Origin: Ardenticatenaceae bacterium
GTDB taxonomy: Bacteria; Chloroflexota; Anaerolineae; Promineifilales; Promineifilaceae
Assembly: GCA_020634315.1 (NCBI GenBank)
Contig: JACKBV010000004.1
Location: 124,001 to 188,000 of the forward strand
DNA: 64,000 nucleotides
Reading direction: 5' to 3'
The notes under the pieces were generated by a model, which worked only from the letters and a program-made list of their open reading frames with translations, did not search any database and was not told where the DNA came from. Shown here piece after piece: positions 53,481-60,468 of the stretch. The stretch's first letter is position 1, and the number at the start of each line of letters is the position of its first letter. The translations under genes were made by a program, and so were the position numbers.

Positions 53481-54842
53481 TTAACGAATTACATCCACCC
53501 CAAGATACGGCCGTAACGCCTCCGGCACAACAATACTCCCATCTGCCTGTTGGTTATTCTCAATAACAGCAATCATCACCCGTGGCAGCGCCAGACCGCT
53601 GCCGTTGAGCGTATGCACATAGCGGGTACGTCCACCATCCTCTGGCCGATATTTGATGTTAGCTCGCCGCGCCTGGAACGCTTCCGTATTGCTGATCGAG
53701 CTAATCTCCAGCCATTCGCCACAACCGGCCGCCCACGCTTCCAAATCATACTTCTTGCTGGCCGCAAAACCGAGATCGCCTGTCACCATTTCGATGACAC
53801 GGTAACGCAGCCCTAACGCTTCGCAGATGTCTTTGGCATCTTGCAGCATCTCTTCAAGCGCCTGGTAGCTCGTTTCTGGTGTGGTGAAGCGATACATCTC
53901 TACTTTATCGAATTGATGCCCACGCTTAATGCCGCGCACATCACGTCCGGCGCTCATCTTTTCGCGGCGGAAGCAGGGTGTGTAAGCAACATATTTCTTG
54001 GGCAGGTCAGCTTCTTCCAGGATTTCGTCGCGGTGAATGTTGGTGAGGGCGATTTCGGCCGTGCCCAACCACATGTAATCCTCTTCCGCATCACGGTAAA
54101 TATTGTCGGCAAACTTGGGCAGCTGTGCCGCACCTTCAAACATGGCCGAACGCACCATGAAGGGAGGATAGATTTCTGTGTAACCATGTTTGTTGGCATG
54201 GTAATTGAGGAAGAATTGGATCAAAGCACGTTGTAACCGTGCGCCCCAACCTTTTAACAGGTAAAAACGGCTGCCGCTTAATTTGACGCCACGCTCAAAA
54301 TCAATGATGTCCAGGTCTGGTCCTAAATCCCAATGAGGCTTGGGTGTAAAGTCGAATTGCGGTTCTGGTGCGCCGAGCGGCGGGTAAGCAATGTTGTGGC
54401 TGTCGTCTGGGCCAACGGGCACGCTTTCGTGTGGGATGTTGGGCACCCAGAGCATCTTTTCATACAGGGCAGCTTCTACCTGGCGCAGTTCTTCATCTAG
54501 TTCGCCGATGCGCTCACCGATTTTGCGCGTCTCTTCTTTTGCTTCGTCGGCGTTAAATTGCAGGCTGTTGAGTTGTGTGCGTAGGTGCTCGGCTTTTTCT
54601 ACATCTTGTCCGGCTTCAGCCCGTTTCAGATCGGCTTCCATCTTTTTCAGGCTGCCCATCCAGTAACCAATTTGTTTCGAGCTTTCGTTACGTTGGCGGC
54701 GCAGCTCTTCGACTTCGCCCAAGATTTCGCGGCGGCGGTTGTCGGCGGCGATAATTTCGTCGATGGGGGCGGTATCGTTTAATTTGGCGATTTGTTCTTT
54801 GACCCATTCGGGTTTTTCACGAATCAGGTTAATGTCTAACAT
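53481..54842 (-). CDS. serS: Seryl-tRNA synthetase
   Basis: 453 residues. The N-terminal ~110 residues form the tRNA-binding coiled-coil arm (VEELRRQRNESSKQIGYW and RKIGERIGELDEELRQVEA). The class II core has motif 2 CFRREKMSAGRDVRG-type residues (YTPCFRREKMSAGRD), motif 3 near the end (GSGLALPRVMIAVIENNQ), and the expected LTNIHRDEIL (here ALTNIHRDEILEEADLPKKY). It charges tRNA-Ser with serine. Transcription is governed by a T-box riboswitch upstream, whose terminator lies ~170 bp before the start. Length agrees with bacterial SerRS (~420-430), slightly longer. Confidence 0.96.
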   Translation of the reverse strand: MLDINLIREKPEWVKEQIAKLNDTAPIDEIIAADNRRREILGEVEELRRQRNESSKQIGYWMGSLKKMEADLKRAEAGQDVEKAEHLRTQLNSLQFNADEAKEETRKIGERIGELDEELRQVEAALYEKMLWVPNIPHESVPVGPDDSHNIAYPPLGAPEPQFDFTPKPHWDLGPDLDIIDFERGVKLSGSRFYLLKGWGARLQRALIQFFLNYHANKHGYTEIYPPFMVRSAMFEGAAQLPKFADNIYRDAEEDYMWLGTAEIALTNIHRDEILEEADLPKKYVAYTPCFRREKMSAGRDVRGIKRGHQFDKVEMYRFTTPETSYQALEEMLQDAKDICEALGLRYRVIEMVTGDLGFAASKKYDLEAWAAGCGEWLEISSISNTEAFQARRANIKYRPEDGGRTRYVHTLNGSGLALPRVMIAVIENNQQADGSIVVPEALRPYLGVDVIR

Positions 54843-55009
54843 GGATTACTCCTTATATGGTTTGTCGGTTTATTTGTGTGTCAGTTTATGGATTTGCTTG
54901 TGCAGCAGGGAAGGCAATCGGGTTATGCGGCGCGAAGCCGCAGAGATTGGGAGTGCGGTGAAGTTGGGTATGCCGTTCATGCCAAAAACATGTTTCATCT
55001 GTATACCTC

Positions 55010-55267
55010 GCCAATAAAAAAGCCCCCTCGTCTTTTGCCAGGACGAGGGGGCCCGTGGTGCCACCTGGTTTTATCGGTGTTGGTAACGATTCTGTTACCT
55101 ATGTCCGATCTCATCATCGCTGTAACGGGCGGACCCGGCATGCCTTGTTTCGGCTGCAACTCGGGAGTGGATTTCGGGTAAGGGTTCTGTTGGCTTGCAC
55201 CACCGCCAACTCGCTGTTGAGCCGGATTACCGTACTTGTCTCTGTCGTCGTCGTTGCGTGTTTGTTA
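55010..55267 (-). ncRNA. T-box riboswitch (serine-type) leader of serS
   Basis: Read on the minus strand. Promoter TTGACG-17-TATAAT lies just upstream. The leader shows Stem I with the AGTA loop-E partner (55233-55236) and, on the 3' side, GAAA-TCC-A: the specifier triplet UCC at 55169-55171 is a serine codon. The apical region has GAGTTGGCGGTGGTGCAAGCC. The T-box core AGGTGGCACCACGGG is at 55052-55066. Its UGGC bulge would pair with the acceptor end GCCA, matching discriminator G73 of tRNA-Ser. The competing terminator stem is 55022-55032 with 55042-55052, followed by a T-rich tract (55011-55021). Two independent features therefore identify serine. Uncharged tRNA-Ser would favour the antiterminator. 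Confidence 0.93.
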
Positions 55268-55273
55268 TTGGGG

Positions 55274-55302
55274 ATTATAACGAGGGGGAAAACGGCCGTC
55301 AA
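55274..55302 (-). promoter_or_regulatory. Promoter of the serS T-box transcript
   Basis: On the minus strand TTGACG (55297-55302) and a perfect TATAAT (55274-55279) are separated by 17 bp. Part of an ACGGCCGT palindrome overlaps the -35 edge and spacer. The start would be near 55267. Confidence 0.85.
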
Positions 55303-55346
55303 CCATACCTTTTGCGGTTTATGGGTAGGGGGTGCTTTGCGAGAAG

Positions 55347-55376
55347 CCTCCGGGAGGTTGGGAAACCTCCCGGAGG
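55347..55376. repeat. 13-bp hairpin, second copy of the CCTCCCGGAGG element
   Basis: CCTCCGGGAGGTT at 55347-55359 pairs with its exact complement at 55364-55376, 4-base loop. The arm matches the terminator stem after the glycosyltransferase (53436-53466). No T run follows here, so it looks like a dispersed palindromic repeat unit. Confidence 0.7.
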
Positions 55377-55504
55377 GTGTGGGAGGGTGGGCTGTTTTGT
55401 GTGGGGTTGCAAGCAACTGATGGGTGTGTTTAGTTTGCGATAGGGCAAAGACTTCTAGAGAAGAATGAGATATAACAAGCAAAACAAGTGGGAAGGCAAG
55501 TTTA

Positions 55505-56335
55505 ATGACCATGAAGCAAAGCAATGTTATCAGGTTGAAGTCTATGTGGCGTAAACAATTAATTATGCCGGCCGAACATGGTTCTTGGGCGTGGCTGTTG
55601 GTTCCGTTTGCGGTGGGTAGTTTTGTGGCACGGCAGGGGACGCTGTCTATTTGGTTGACGCTTATTGCCGGGCTTTCTATTTTTTTAATGCGACAACCGG
55701 CAACGGTGTGGCTGCGGGTGCGGCGTGGCAAGGCTCGCCGCAGTGATGGCCCATTGGCACAGCAATGGCTGGGTTTGTTGGGGATGGTTGCGCTGTTGAG
55801 TGGCGGTGGGCTGCTCTGGTTGGGGCGCACAGCTTTGCTTTGGCTGCTGGCTCCTTTGCTGCTGATTTTTGTATTTTATTTGGGGGCGGCGCGATACGGC
55901 CGTTCCGGGTTACGCTCATTGGGCATGGAACTGGCTGGTGCGGCAGCATTGGCCATGATGGCCCCTGCGGCCATGATCGCCGCCAGTGGCGAAACGACAA
56001 CAACAACCTGGCTGTTGTGGCTGATCATGGCTGCACAAAACATGCTCGGTGCTTTGTATGTGCGTTTGCGTATTTTCGACACCCATCAACGGCCGTTTAA
56101 TCGTCAGGGCGTGGTGCTGGCGCATTTGCTTGGTTTAGCTGTTGTGTTGCTGCTCAGCTTGCGACAAATCATCCCAATGTTGGTCATCATTCCCTTTGCG
56201 GCTATTTTGCTGCGAGCCATTTGGGCAGCACGTGCCCCAAGACCGGTGCCGCATGTCAAACAGTTTGGCTTTGTTGAATTAGCGGTAGAAATTGTGAGTG
56301 GTATTTGCATTGTTGCCGGGTATTGGCTGTTTTAG
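55505..56335 (+). CDS. YwiC-like membrane protein
   Basis: 276 residues, about eight TM segments. MPAEHGSWAWLLVPFAVG near residue 20 matches the conserved PxEHGxWxxL signature of the YwiC-like family (PF14256). The middle contains a conserved polar helix (YVRLRIFDTHQRPFNRQG). The family's function is unknown. In Bacillus ywiC lies near nitrate/anaerobic genes, but no such context exists here. A Ser/Thr kinase gene follows after 48 bp. Confidence 0.8.
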   Translation: MTMKQSNVIRLKSMWRKQLIMPAEHGSWAWLLVPFAVGSFVARQGTLSIWLTLIAGLSIFLMRQPATVWLRVRRGKARRSDGPLAQQWLGLLGMVALLSGGGLLWLGRTALLWLLAPLLLIFVFYLGAARYGRSGLRSLGMELAGAAALAMMAPAAMIAASGETTTTTWLLWLIMAAQNMLGALYVRLRIFDTHQRPFNRQGVVLAHLLGLAVVLLLSLRQIIPMLVIIPFAAILLRAIWAARAPRPVPHVKQFGFVELAVEIVSGICIVAGYWLF

Positions 56336-56383
56336 TATCCATTGCTTATGGTGTGCAGCCTGGCAGAATGATAGACTTAACGC

Positions 56384-58384
56384 ATGAATAACAGCGGGGC
56401 ATACACAGCAACCAGCACAAACCACCCTTTCCCTCCGCGTTGGCAGCGGGGAGCGCAGCTAATTTGGGGTGGTTTGTTGCTGTTGGCGACCCTTGTGTTT
56501 GTCCTTGCGACGCTGTTTTACCTGAGTCAACTAGGGCAGCTGCTGCCTTATGGCATTGAGCCGACATGGCTGCCAGCGCTTTCGCCAACAAGCATTGATC
56601 TCTACTTTTGGGTGCTGGACACGATTACCAGCCTCGCTTTTTTGACTGTCGCTTTGTTTCTTTTTTGGCGGAAACGGGACAGTTGGTTCATGATGCTTGT
56701 CTCGCTGATGCTGGCTTTGTTTGGCGGCGTTTTTATCAACAATACCAGCTACCTGTTAACAACGAGGCTGAGCAGTTGGGAAATTCCGCTTTTTCTGCTG
56801 GGCTTAGTTGGCAACACATTGTTTGTGTTGTTTCTCTATCTGTTTCCAGAAGGGCGTTTTCCTTCTCGTCTGGTCAAGGTGATTGCTTTTGGCGCGGTTT
56901 GCTGGTTCTTGTTCCTCTACCTTGTGCCGTCTCTCCTTTTGCCACAAATGGAGGTTCCGCCCGCTATTGCCACGGTGATGTCTGTGTTGGCGTATGGTGC
57001 GCCTTTTTTTCTGCCAAGGGAAAACACCCGTGCCCTTTCTAGTGTGCAGCAGCAAGTGAAGTGGATTAATGTGGGTCTGATATTGGCTTTATCAGGGTTT
57101 GCCATCCGCTTCTTACCGGAGGCATTTGTCCCTGTTTTGCAGGAGCCAGGAGCAACGCGCGGCATTTTTCTTATGGTCAGCCAGTTTGCTGTCCAGATTA
57201 CGCTTTCGTTTGTTCCTTTTATGATTGGCTTTTCTATGCTGCGCTATCGGCTGTGGGATGTTGATTTTCTGATCAATCGCGGCCTTGTTTATGGGGCGGT
57301 GACGGTGACGGTGGGGCTGTTGGTTGCCGGACAATTGTTTATTTTGCGCCAGTTGTTTGTTGTTTTCACGGGGAAGGATCAGGCGACTGTTGCGCTGGTT
57401 ATTGCGGCCGTAGCCGCTGGTGCGTTGTTTCAACCGCTGCGCAATGCGCTGCAACGATTGGTTGACCAACAGGTTTATGGTATTCAGGTTGCTTATCAGA
57501 AGCCGCGCCCGGTAACGGCCGTTTCCATTCCCGACGCCACCACAGGCAAACAAATTGGTGCCTACACCTTGCAGCAGCTCATCGGACGTGGCGGCATGGC
57601 GAATGTTTATCTGGCACAGCATCCAACCTTGCACCAACCGGTTGCCATCAAGATCATGTTGTCGGAACAGGCCACTCAGGCAGATTTTCGTGCCCGCTTT
57701 GAACGGGAAGCACAAACGATTGCTTCTTTGCGCCACGAAGGAATTGTGAAGTTGTTTGATTTTGGGCAGGTGGATGGCACGTATTACATGGTGATGGAGT
57801 ATATTGATGGGCCGAATTTGCGTGATTTCATTGCACAAAATCCGGCGCTGCCCTGGCAAACGGCCGTTTCCTTGCTGCAACAAATCGCGGCCGCCCTCAA
57901 CTATGCCCATACACAAGGCTTGGTACACCGCGACATCAAGCCATCTAATGTCATGATTCAATCGCAAGCAACCCAACAACCGGGCGTACCAACACACCGC
58001 GCCGTTCTGACGGATTTTGGCATTGTCAAAATGATGGGCGGCTCCTCAGCCTTAACACATACGGGAATGGTCGGCACGCTGGATTATATTGCCCCGGAAC
58101 AGATACGCGATGCCAAAGATGTAGACGGCCGTGCCGATTTGTACTCCCTGGGTATACTTGCTTATGAATTGGTGACAGGGGAACGGCCGTTTACAGCCAC
58201 CAACCCAGGCGCACTCCTCATCGCCCATTTACAACAACCCGCCCCCGACCCACGCAAACTACGCCCCGACCTTCCCGATGCCATCGCCATAGCCATTCTC
58301 CGCCTGCTCGCCAAAGAACCAGCCGACCGCTACCCCACTGCCGCCGCACTGCTAGACGCCATAACCGACATCTCCCCTTCATAA
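56384..58384 (+). CDS. Membrane Ser/Thr protein kinase with N-terminal multi-TM sensory module
   Basis: 666 residues. Residues ~20-365 contain seven or eight TM segments with LYLFPEGRFPS and LWDVDFLINRGLVYGA, signatures of the membrane module usually attached to Chloroflexota/Actinobacteria histidine kinases. The C-terminal Hanks-type kinase (~385-660) has GRGGMANVY, the VAIK Lys (~420), HRDIKPSN (~515), DFG (~544) and APEQ; all catalytic residues are present. The order TM module then kinase reverses the common kinase-TM-sensor layout of PknB types. It may phosphorylate cytoplasmic proteins in response to a membrane signal. Confidence 0.9.
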   Translation: MNNSGAYTATSTNHPFPPRWQRGAQLIWGGLLLLATLVFVLATLFYLSQLGQLLPYGIEPTWLPALSPTSIDLYFWVLDTITSLAFLTVALFLFWRKRDSWFMMLVSLMLALFGGVFINNTSYLLTTRLSSWEIPLFLLGLVGNTLFVLFLYLFPEGRFPSRLVKVIAFGAVCWFLFLYLVPSLLLPQMEVPPAIATVMSVLAYGAPFFLPRENTRALSSVQQQVKWINVGLILALSGFAIRFLPEAFVPVLQEPGATRGIFLMVSQFAVQITLSFVPFMIGFSMLRYRLWDVDFLINRGLVYGAVTVTVGLLVAGQLFILRQLFVVFTGKDQATVALVIAAVAAGALFQPLRNALQRLVDQQVYGIQVAYQKPRPVTAVSIPDATTGKQIGAYTLQQLIGRGGMANVYLAQHPTLHQPVAIKIMLSEQATQADFRARFEREAQTIASLRHEGIVKLFDFGQVDGTYYMVMEYIDGPNLRDFIAQNPALPWQTAVSLLQQIAAALNYAHTQGLVHRDIKPSNVMIQSQATQQPGVPTHRAVLTDFGIVKMMGGSSALTHTGMVGTLDYIAPEQIRDAKDVDGRADLYSLGILAYELVTGERPFTATNPGALLIAHLQQPAPDPRKLRPDLPDAIAIAILRLLAKEPADRYPTAAALLDAITDISPS

Positions 58385-58490
58385 TCCCAGACATCCGTCA
58401 CAACATCCTATAACAACCCATTCAAACAACCCACCAGACAACAATGCTGGCCTCCTTTGCCATGCCAAACTGCAAACAAACCCAATCTTC

Positions 58491-58627
58491 AGCATCTTTC
58501 CCAAGATGCTCAGCATCTTTTTCAAAAAGTTAAGCAACATTTTCAAAAAGTTAAGCAACATTTCTAAAAAGTTAAGCATCTTTTCCAAGATGCTCAGCAT
58601 CTTTCTTGAAAAGTTAAGCAGCTATTC
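58491..58627. repeat. Tandem array of 21-bp imperfect palindromes, ~6.5 copies
   Basis: Units begin AGCATCTT or AGCAACAT and repeat exactly every 21 bases at 58491, 58512, 58533, 58554, 58575, 58596 and partially 58617. Units 1 and 5 are near-perfect palindromes (AGCATCTT...AAGATGCT). Others end AAAAAGTTA instead. Adjacent copies create additional inverted pairings. Confidence 0.9.
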
Positions 58628-58667
58628 TGACACTACCTTTGCAGTTTTTAGACCAACCAGAGAGGAT

Positions 58668-58726
58668 GTCATACCCGCAAAGACAGGTATCCGCCCAGAG
58701 TGGATTTCCGCTTTCGCGGGAATGAC
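58668..58726. repeat. Degenerate palindromic MITE/REP-like element
   Basis: Outer arms GTCATACCCGC (58668-58678) and GCGGGAATGAC (58716-58726) pair with one mismatch, and the inner GTGGATTTCCGCTTTCGCGGG resembles the widespread GTCATTCCCGC...GCGGGAATGAC repeat of many bacterial genomes. It appears to be a single decayed copy. Confidence 0.65.
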
Positions 58727-58924
58727 CGTGAAAAGTGCAAACATAGTGCTTTTTTCTTTCACCCAACTCCCCCCAAACCTACCAGATTGCTGCCCCCCAT
58801 TTGTCCTACTACTTAATGGTGATTGACACCAACACAGCTACAGCGAAAATTTAGACAACATTTATCTATTATTTTTTGCTCATTTCCACCCGTTGTGGAA
58901 ATAAAAGGAAGTAGTTGATTCATC

Positions 58925-59356
58925 ATGAAGTATTATCGGTTTTTTCATAGGCAGCCTGACGACAAAGGTCAGGGACTCGTAGAGTATGCACTTCTTCTTG
59001 TATTGGTAGCCGTTGTCATTATCGTCATTTTGACTCTACTGGGGTCAAGTGTCGCCCAAGTTTTCTGTCAGGTTAGCGCAGGGCTGAATGGCATTTCAAG
59101 TGAGGGCGGGTGTATTGTTGTTCGCAACGCTGACTACAACCCCAACAGCCATAAGTTGTCGCTAGAAGCAACCACACCGACCGGATATGATCCCAACGTC
59201 ACATTGACAACTTCGCCTGGGGGACAAATGCAGCCGCACCCACCGGGCAACCCTGATCATTATCGTCTGACGATAACTTTACAGGGAACATGTCCTTGTG
59301 ATGTCACCATTACCTCAAGTGATGGTGGCACAACGACCGTTACAGTAGGGCCGTAG
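58925..59356 (+). CDS. Flp-type (type IVb) pilin-like protein with long C-terminal domain
   Basis: 143 residues. Near residue 16 is KGQGLVEYALLLVLVAVVII, the class-III/Flp pilin signature: cleavage after Gly would leave Gln at +1 and the conserved Glu at +5, followed by a hydrophobic helix. Ordinary Flp pilins end after ~60 residues; here a ~90-residue, Pro/Thr/Gly-rich, beta-like extension with paired Cys (CPC, and a CQV/GGCIV pair) follows. No tad/cpa assembly genes are adjacent. It may be a pilin or pseudopilin with an exposed adhesive or structural domain. Confidence 0.75.
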   Translation: MKYYRFFHRQPDDKGQGLVEYALLLVLVAVVIIVILTLLGSSVAQVFCQVSAGLNGISSEGGCIVVRNADYNPNSHKLSLEATTPTGYDPNVTLTTSPGGQMQPHPPGNPDHYRLTITLQGTCPCDVTITSSDGGTTTVTVGP

Positions 59357-59781
59357 CTGCCTTACAGCTTCGCGATTGTTCGCTTCTAACCTGACAAGAT
59401 TCGTGAGATAACTTGAGGAGAAGGGCTGGTTCCGCAGGCTTCAAAAAAGCTGCGGAACCAGTCGAACACGATAAATTCTCACGAAGATTCATCAACATCC
59501 CCCACCTCTTCCCCCAAAAATAGCGTGTGTCTGGCTTGCTGGAAACGGCCGTTTTCCACATCCCCCAACCCTGCTCTGTCTCAACCAACGGCGTAAACCG
59601 TTCATTTTGCAGCCGTGTGCATGGTAGAAAAGAAACAAGCACAGGCGAAACCGCCAGTGAAGATAACTCTTTTTCATCTCACATCAGCCCCTGCTGCGAG
59701 ATACCAAAATGGAACATGGCAAACGGGCAAAACTCTGCTATGCTGCACGCAAATACAACCCGATAAGGAGCATGAATAACG
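59357..59781. other. 425-bp intergenic region after the pilin-like gene
   Basis: A 12-bp stem (CTGGTTCCGCAG 59426-59437 with 59450-59461) forms a strong hairpin but has no T-tract. One ACGGCCGT palindrome is at 59547. No gene is supported. The end carries AAGGAG, the ribosome-binding site of the GNAT gene. Confidence 0.65.
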
Positions 59782-60375
59782 ATGTGGATCGAACCGCTTA
59801 CATTGACCGGGCAAATTATCCGCCTGGAACCCCTCTCCCTGGCGCACACAGCCGACCTTGTAGCCGCAGCTCAATCCGAAGAAATCTGGCAATATCTACC
59901 TTATGGTTTGGTGCAAACGGCCGTTAAAATGGAAGGCCTCATCCAATCCCTCCTATCCAAACAACAACAAGGCAGCGACCTGCCCTTTGCCGTTATCCAT
60001 GTGGGCGACGGCAAAGCAGTGGGCATGACCCGCTACATGGAAATGCGCCCACAACATCGCGGCCTGGAGATTGGTGGCACATGGTACGGGCCAGATTATC
60101 AGCGAACGGCCGTTAACACCGAAGCAAAATATCTCCTGTTACAGCACGCCTTTGAAGCCCTGAACTGTTTGCGCGTGCAGCTCAAAACAGACCAGCGCAA
60201 CATCCGCTCGCAAAAAGCAATCGAGCGCATTGGCGCGGTTAAAGAAGGCACCCTGCGCCAGCACATCGTCATGCCCGATGGCTACATCCGCGACACCGTC
60301 TATTACAGCATTCTCGATAAGGAATGGCCGCACGTAAAAGCCTCATTGCGCCAAAAACTCTCGCTGCCTGCATAA
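59782..60375 (+). CDS. GNAT-family N-acetyltransferase (RimJ/RimL-like)
   Basis: 197 residues. LEPLSLAHTADLVAAAQSEEIW and GGTWYGPDYQRTAVNTEAKYLLLQHAFEALNCLRVQLKTD (given here as ends 110-150) fit the RimJ/RimL acetyl-CoA fold, as does the IRSQKAIERIGAVKEGTLRQH motif after it. It transfers an acetyl group from acetyl-CoA to an amine acceptor, unknown here. AAGGAG lies 12 bp before the ATG. It is upstream of the nad operon promoter on the same strand. Confidence 0.85.
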   Translation: MWIEPLTLTGQIIRLEPLSLAHTADLVAAAQSEEIWQYLPYGLVQTAVKMEGLIQSLLSKQQQGSDLPFAVIHVGDGKAVGMTRYMEMRPQHRGLEIGGTWYGPDYQRTAVNTEAKYLLLQHAFEALNCLRVQLKTDQRNIRSQKAIERIGAVKEGTLRQHIVMPDGYIRDTVYYSILDKEWPHVKASLRQKLSLPA

Positions 60376-60388
60376 AGCTGGTCACGTC

Positions 60389-60437
60389 TTGACAATTGCA
60401 TCCGAATTTGTGTAGAATCTACACTATATTAAGTGTA
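60389..60437 (+). promoter_or_regulatory. nad operon promoter with overlapping inverted-repeat operators
   Basis: TTGACA (60389-60394) and TAGAAT (60413-60418) with an 18-bp spacer form a promoter. A palindrome GTGTAGA-A-TCTACAC (60410-60424) covers the -10 box. Immediately following and sharing bases is TACACT-N6-AGTGTA (60420-60437). Overlapping the -10 and start region, these fit repressor operators, presumably for a NAD-responsive regulator of the NrtR/NiaR type. The regulator itself is not in the window. Confidence 0.75.
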
Positions 60438-60468
60438 AGACAAACACTAAATTACGGAGCAATTGTCA

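Larger units (their letters stand above)
54843..55504. other. 662-bp region between serS and the YwiC-like gene
   Basis: Contains the T-box leader and its promoter (55010-55302), a 167-bp post-terminator leader before serS without a recognisable gene, and a 13-bp hairpin at 55347-55376. The stretch 55380-55500 has no clear feature apart from the YwiC gene's ribosome-binding region. Confidence 0.8.
58385..58924. other. 540-bp intergenic region with tandem 21-bp palindromes and a MITE-like element
   Basis: No convincing gene. It contains a 6.5-copy tandem array (58491-58627) and a degenerate palindromic element (58668-58726), described separately. Two overlapping open frames run through the array on opposite strands and owe their heptad-like Leu/Lys pattern to the 21-bp period. 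The last ~100 bp contain the pilin gene's upstream region with AAAGGAAG. Confidence 0.8.

Noticed and set aside
58491..58627. Possible CRISPR array
   Set aside because: Units are adjacent without unique spacers, 21 bp long, and no cas genes are near.
58379..58826. Two overlapping open frames with Leu/Lys heptads on opposite strands (73 and 106 codons)
   Set aside because: Their pattern follows from the exact 21-bp DNA repeat and is present on both strands. The remainder of each frame resembles no protein.
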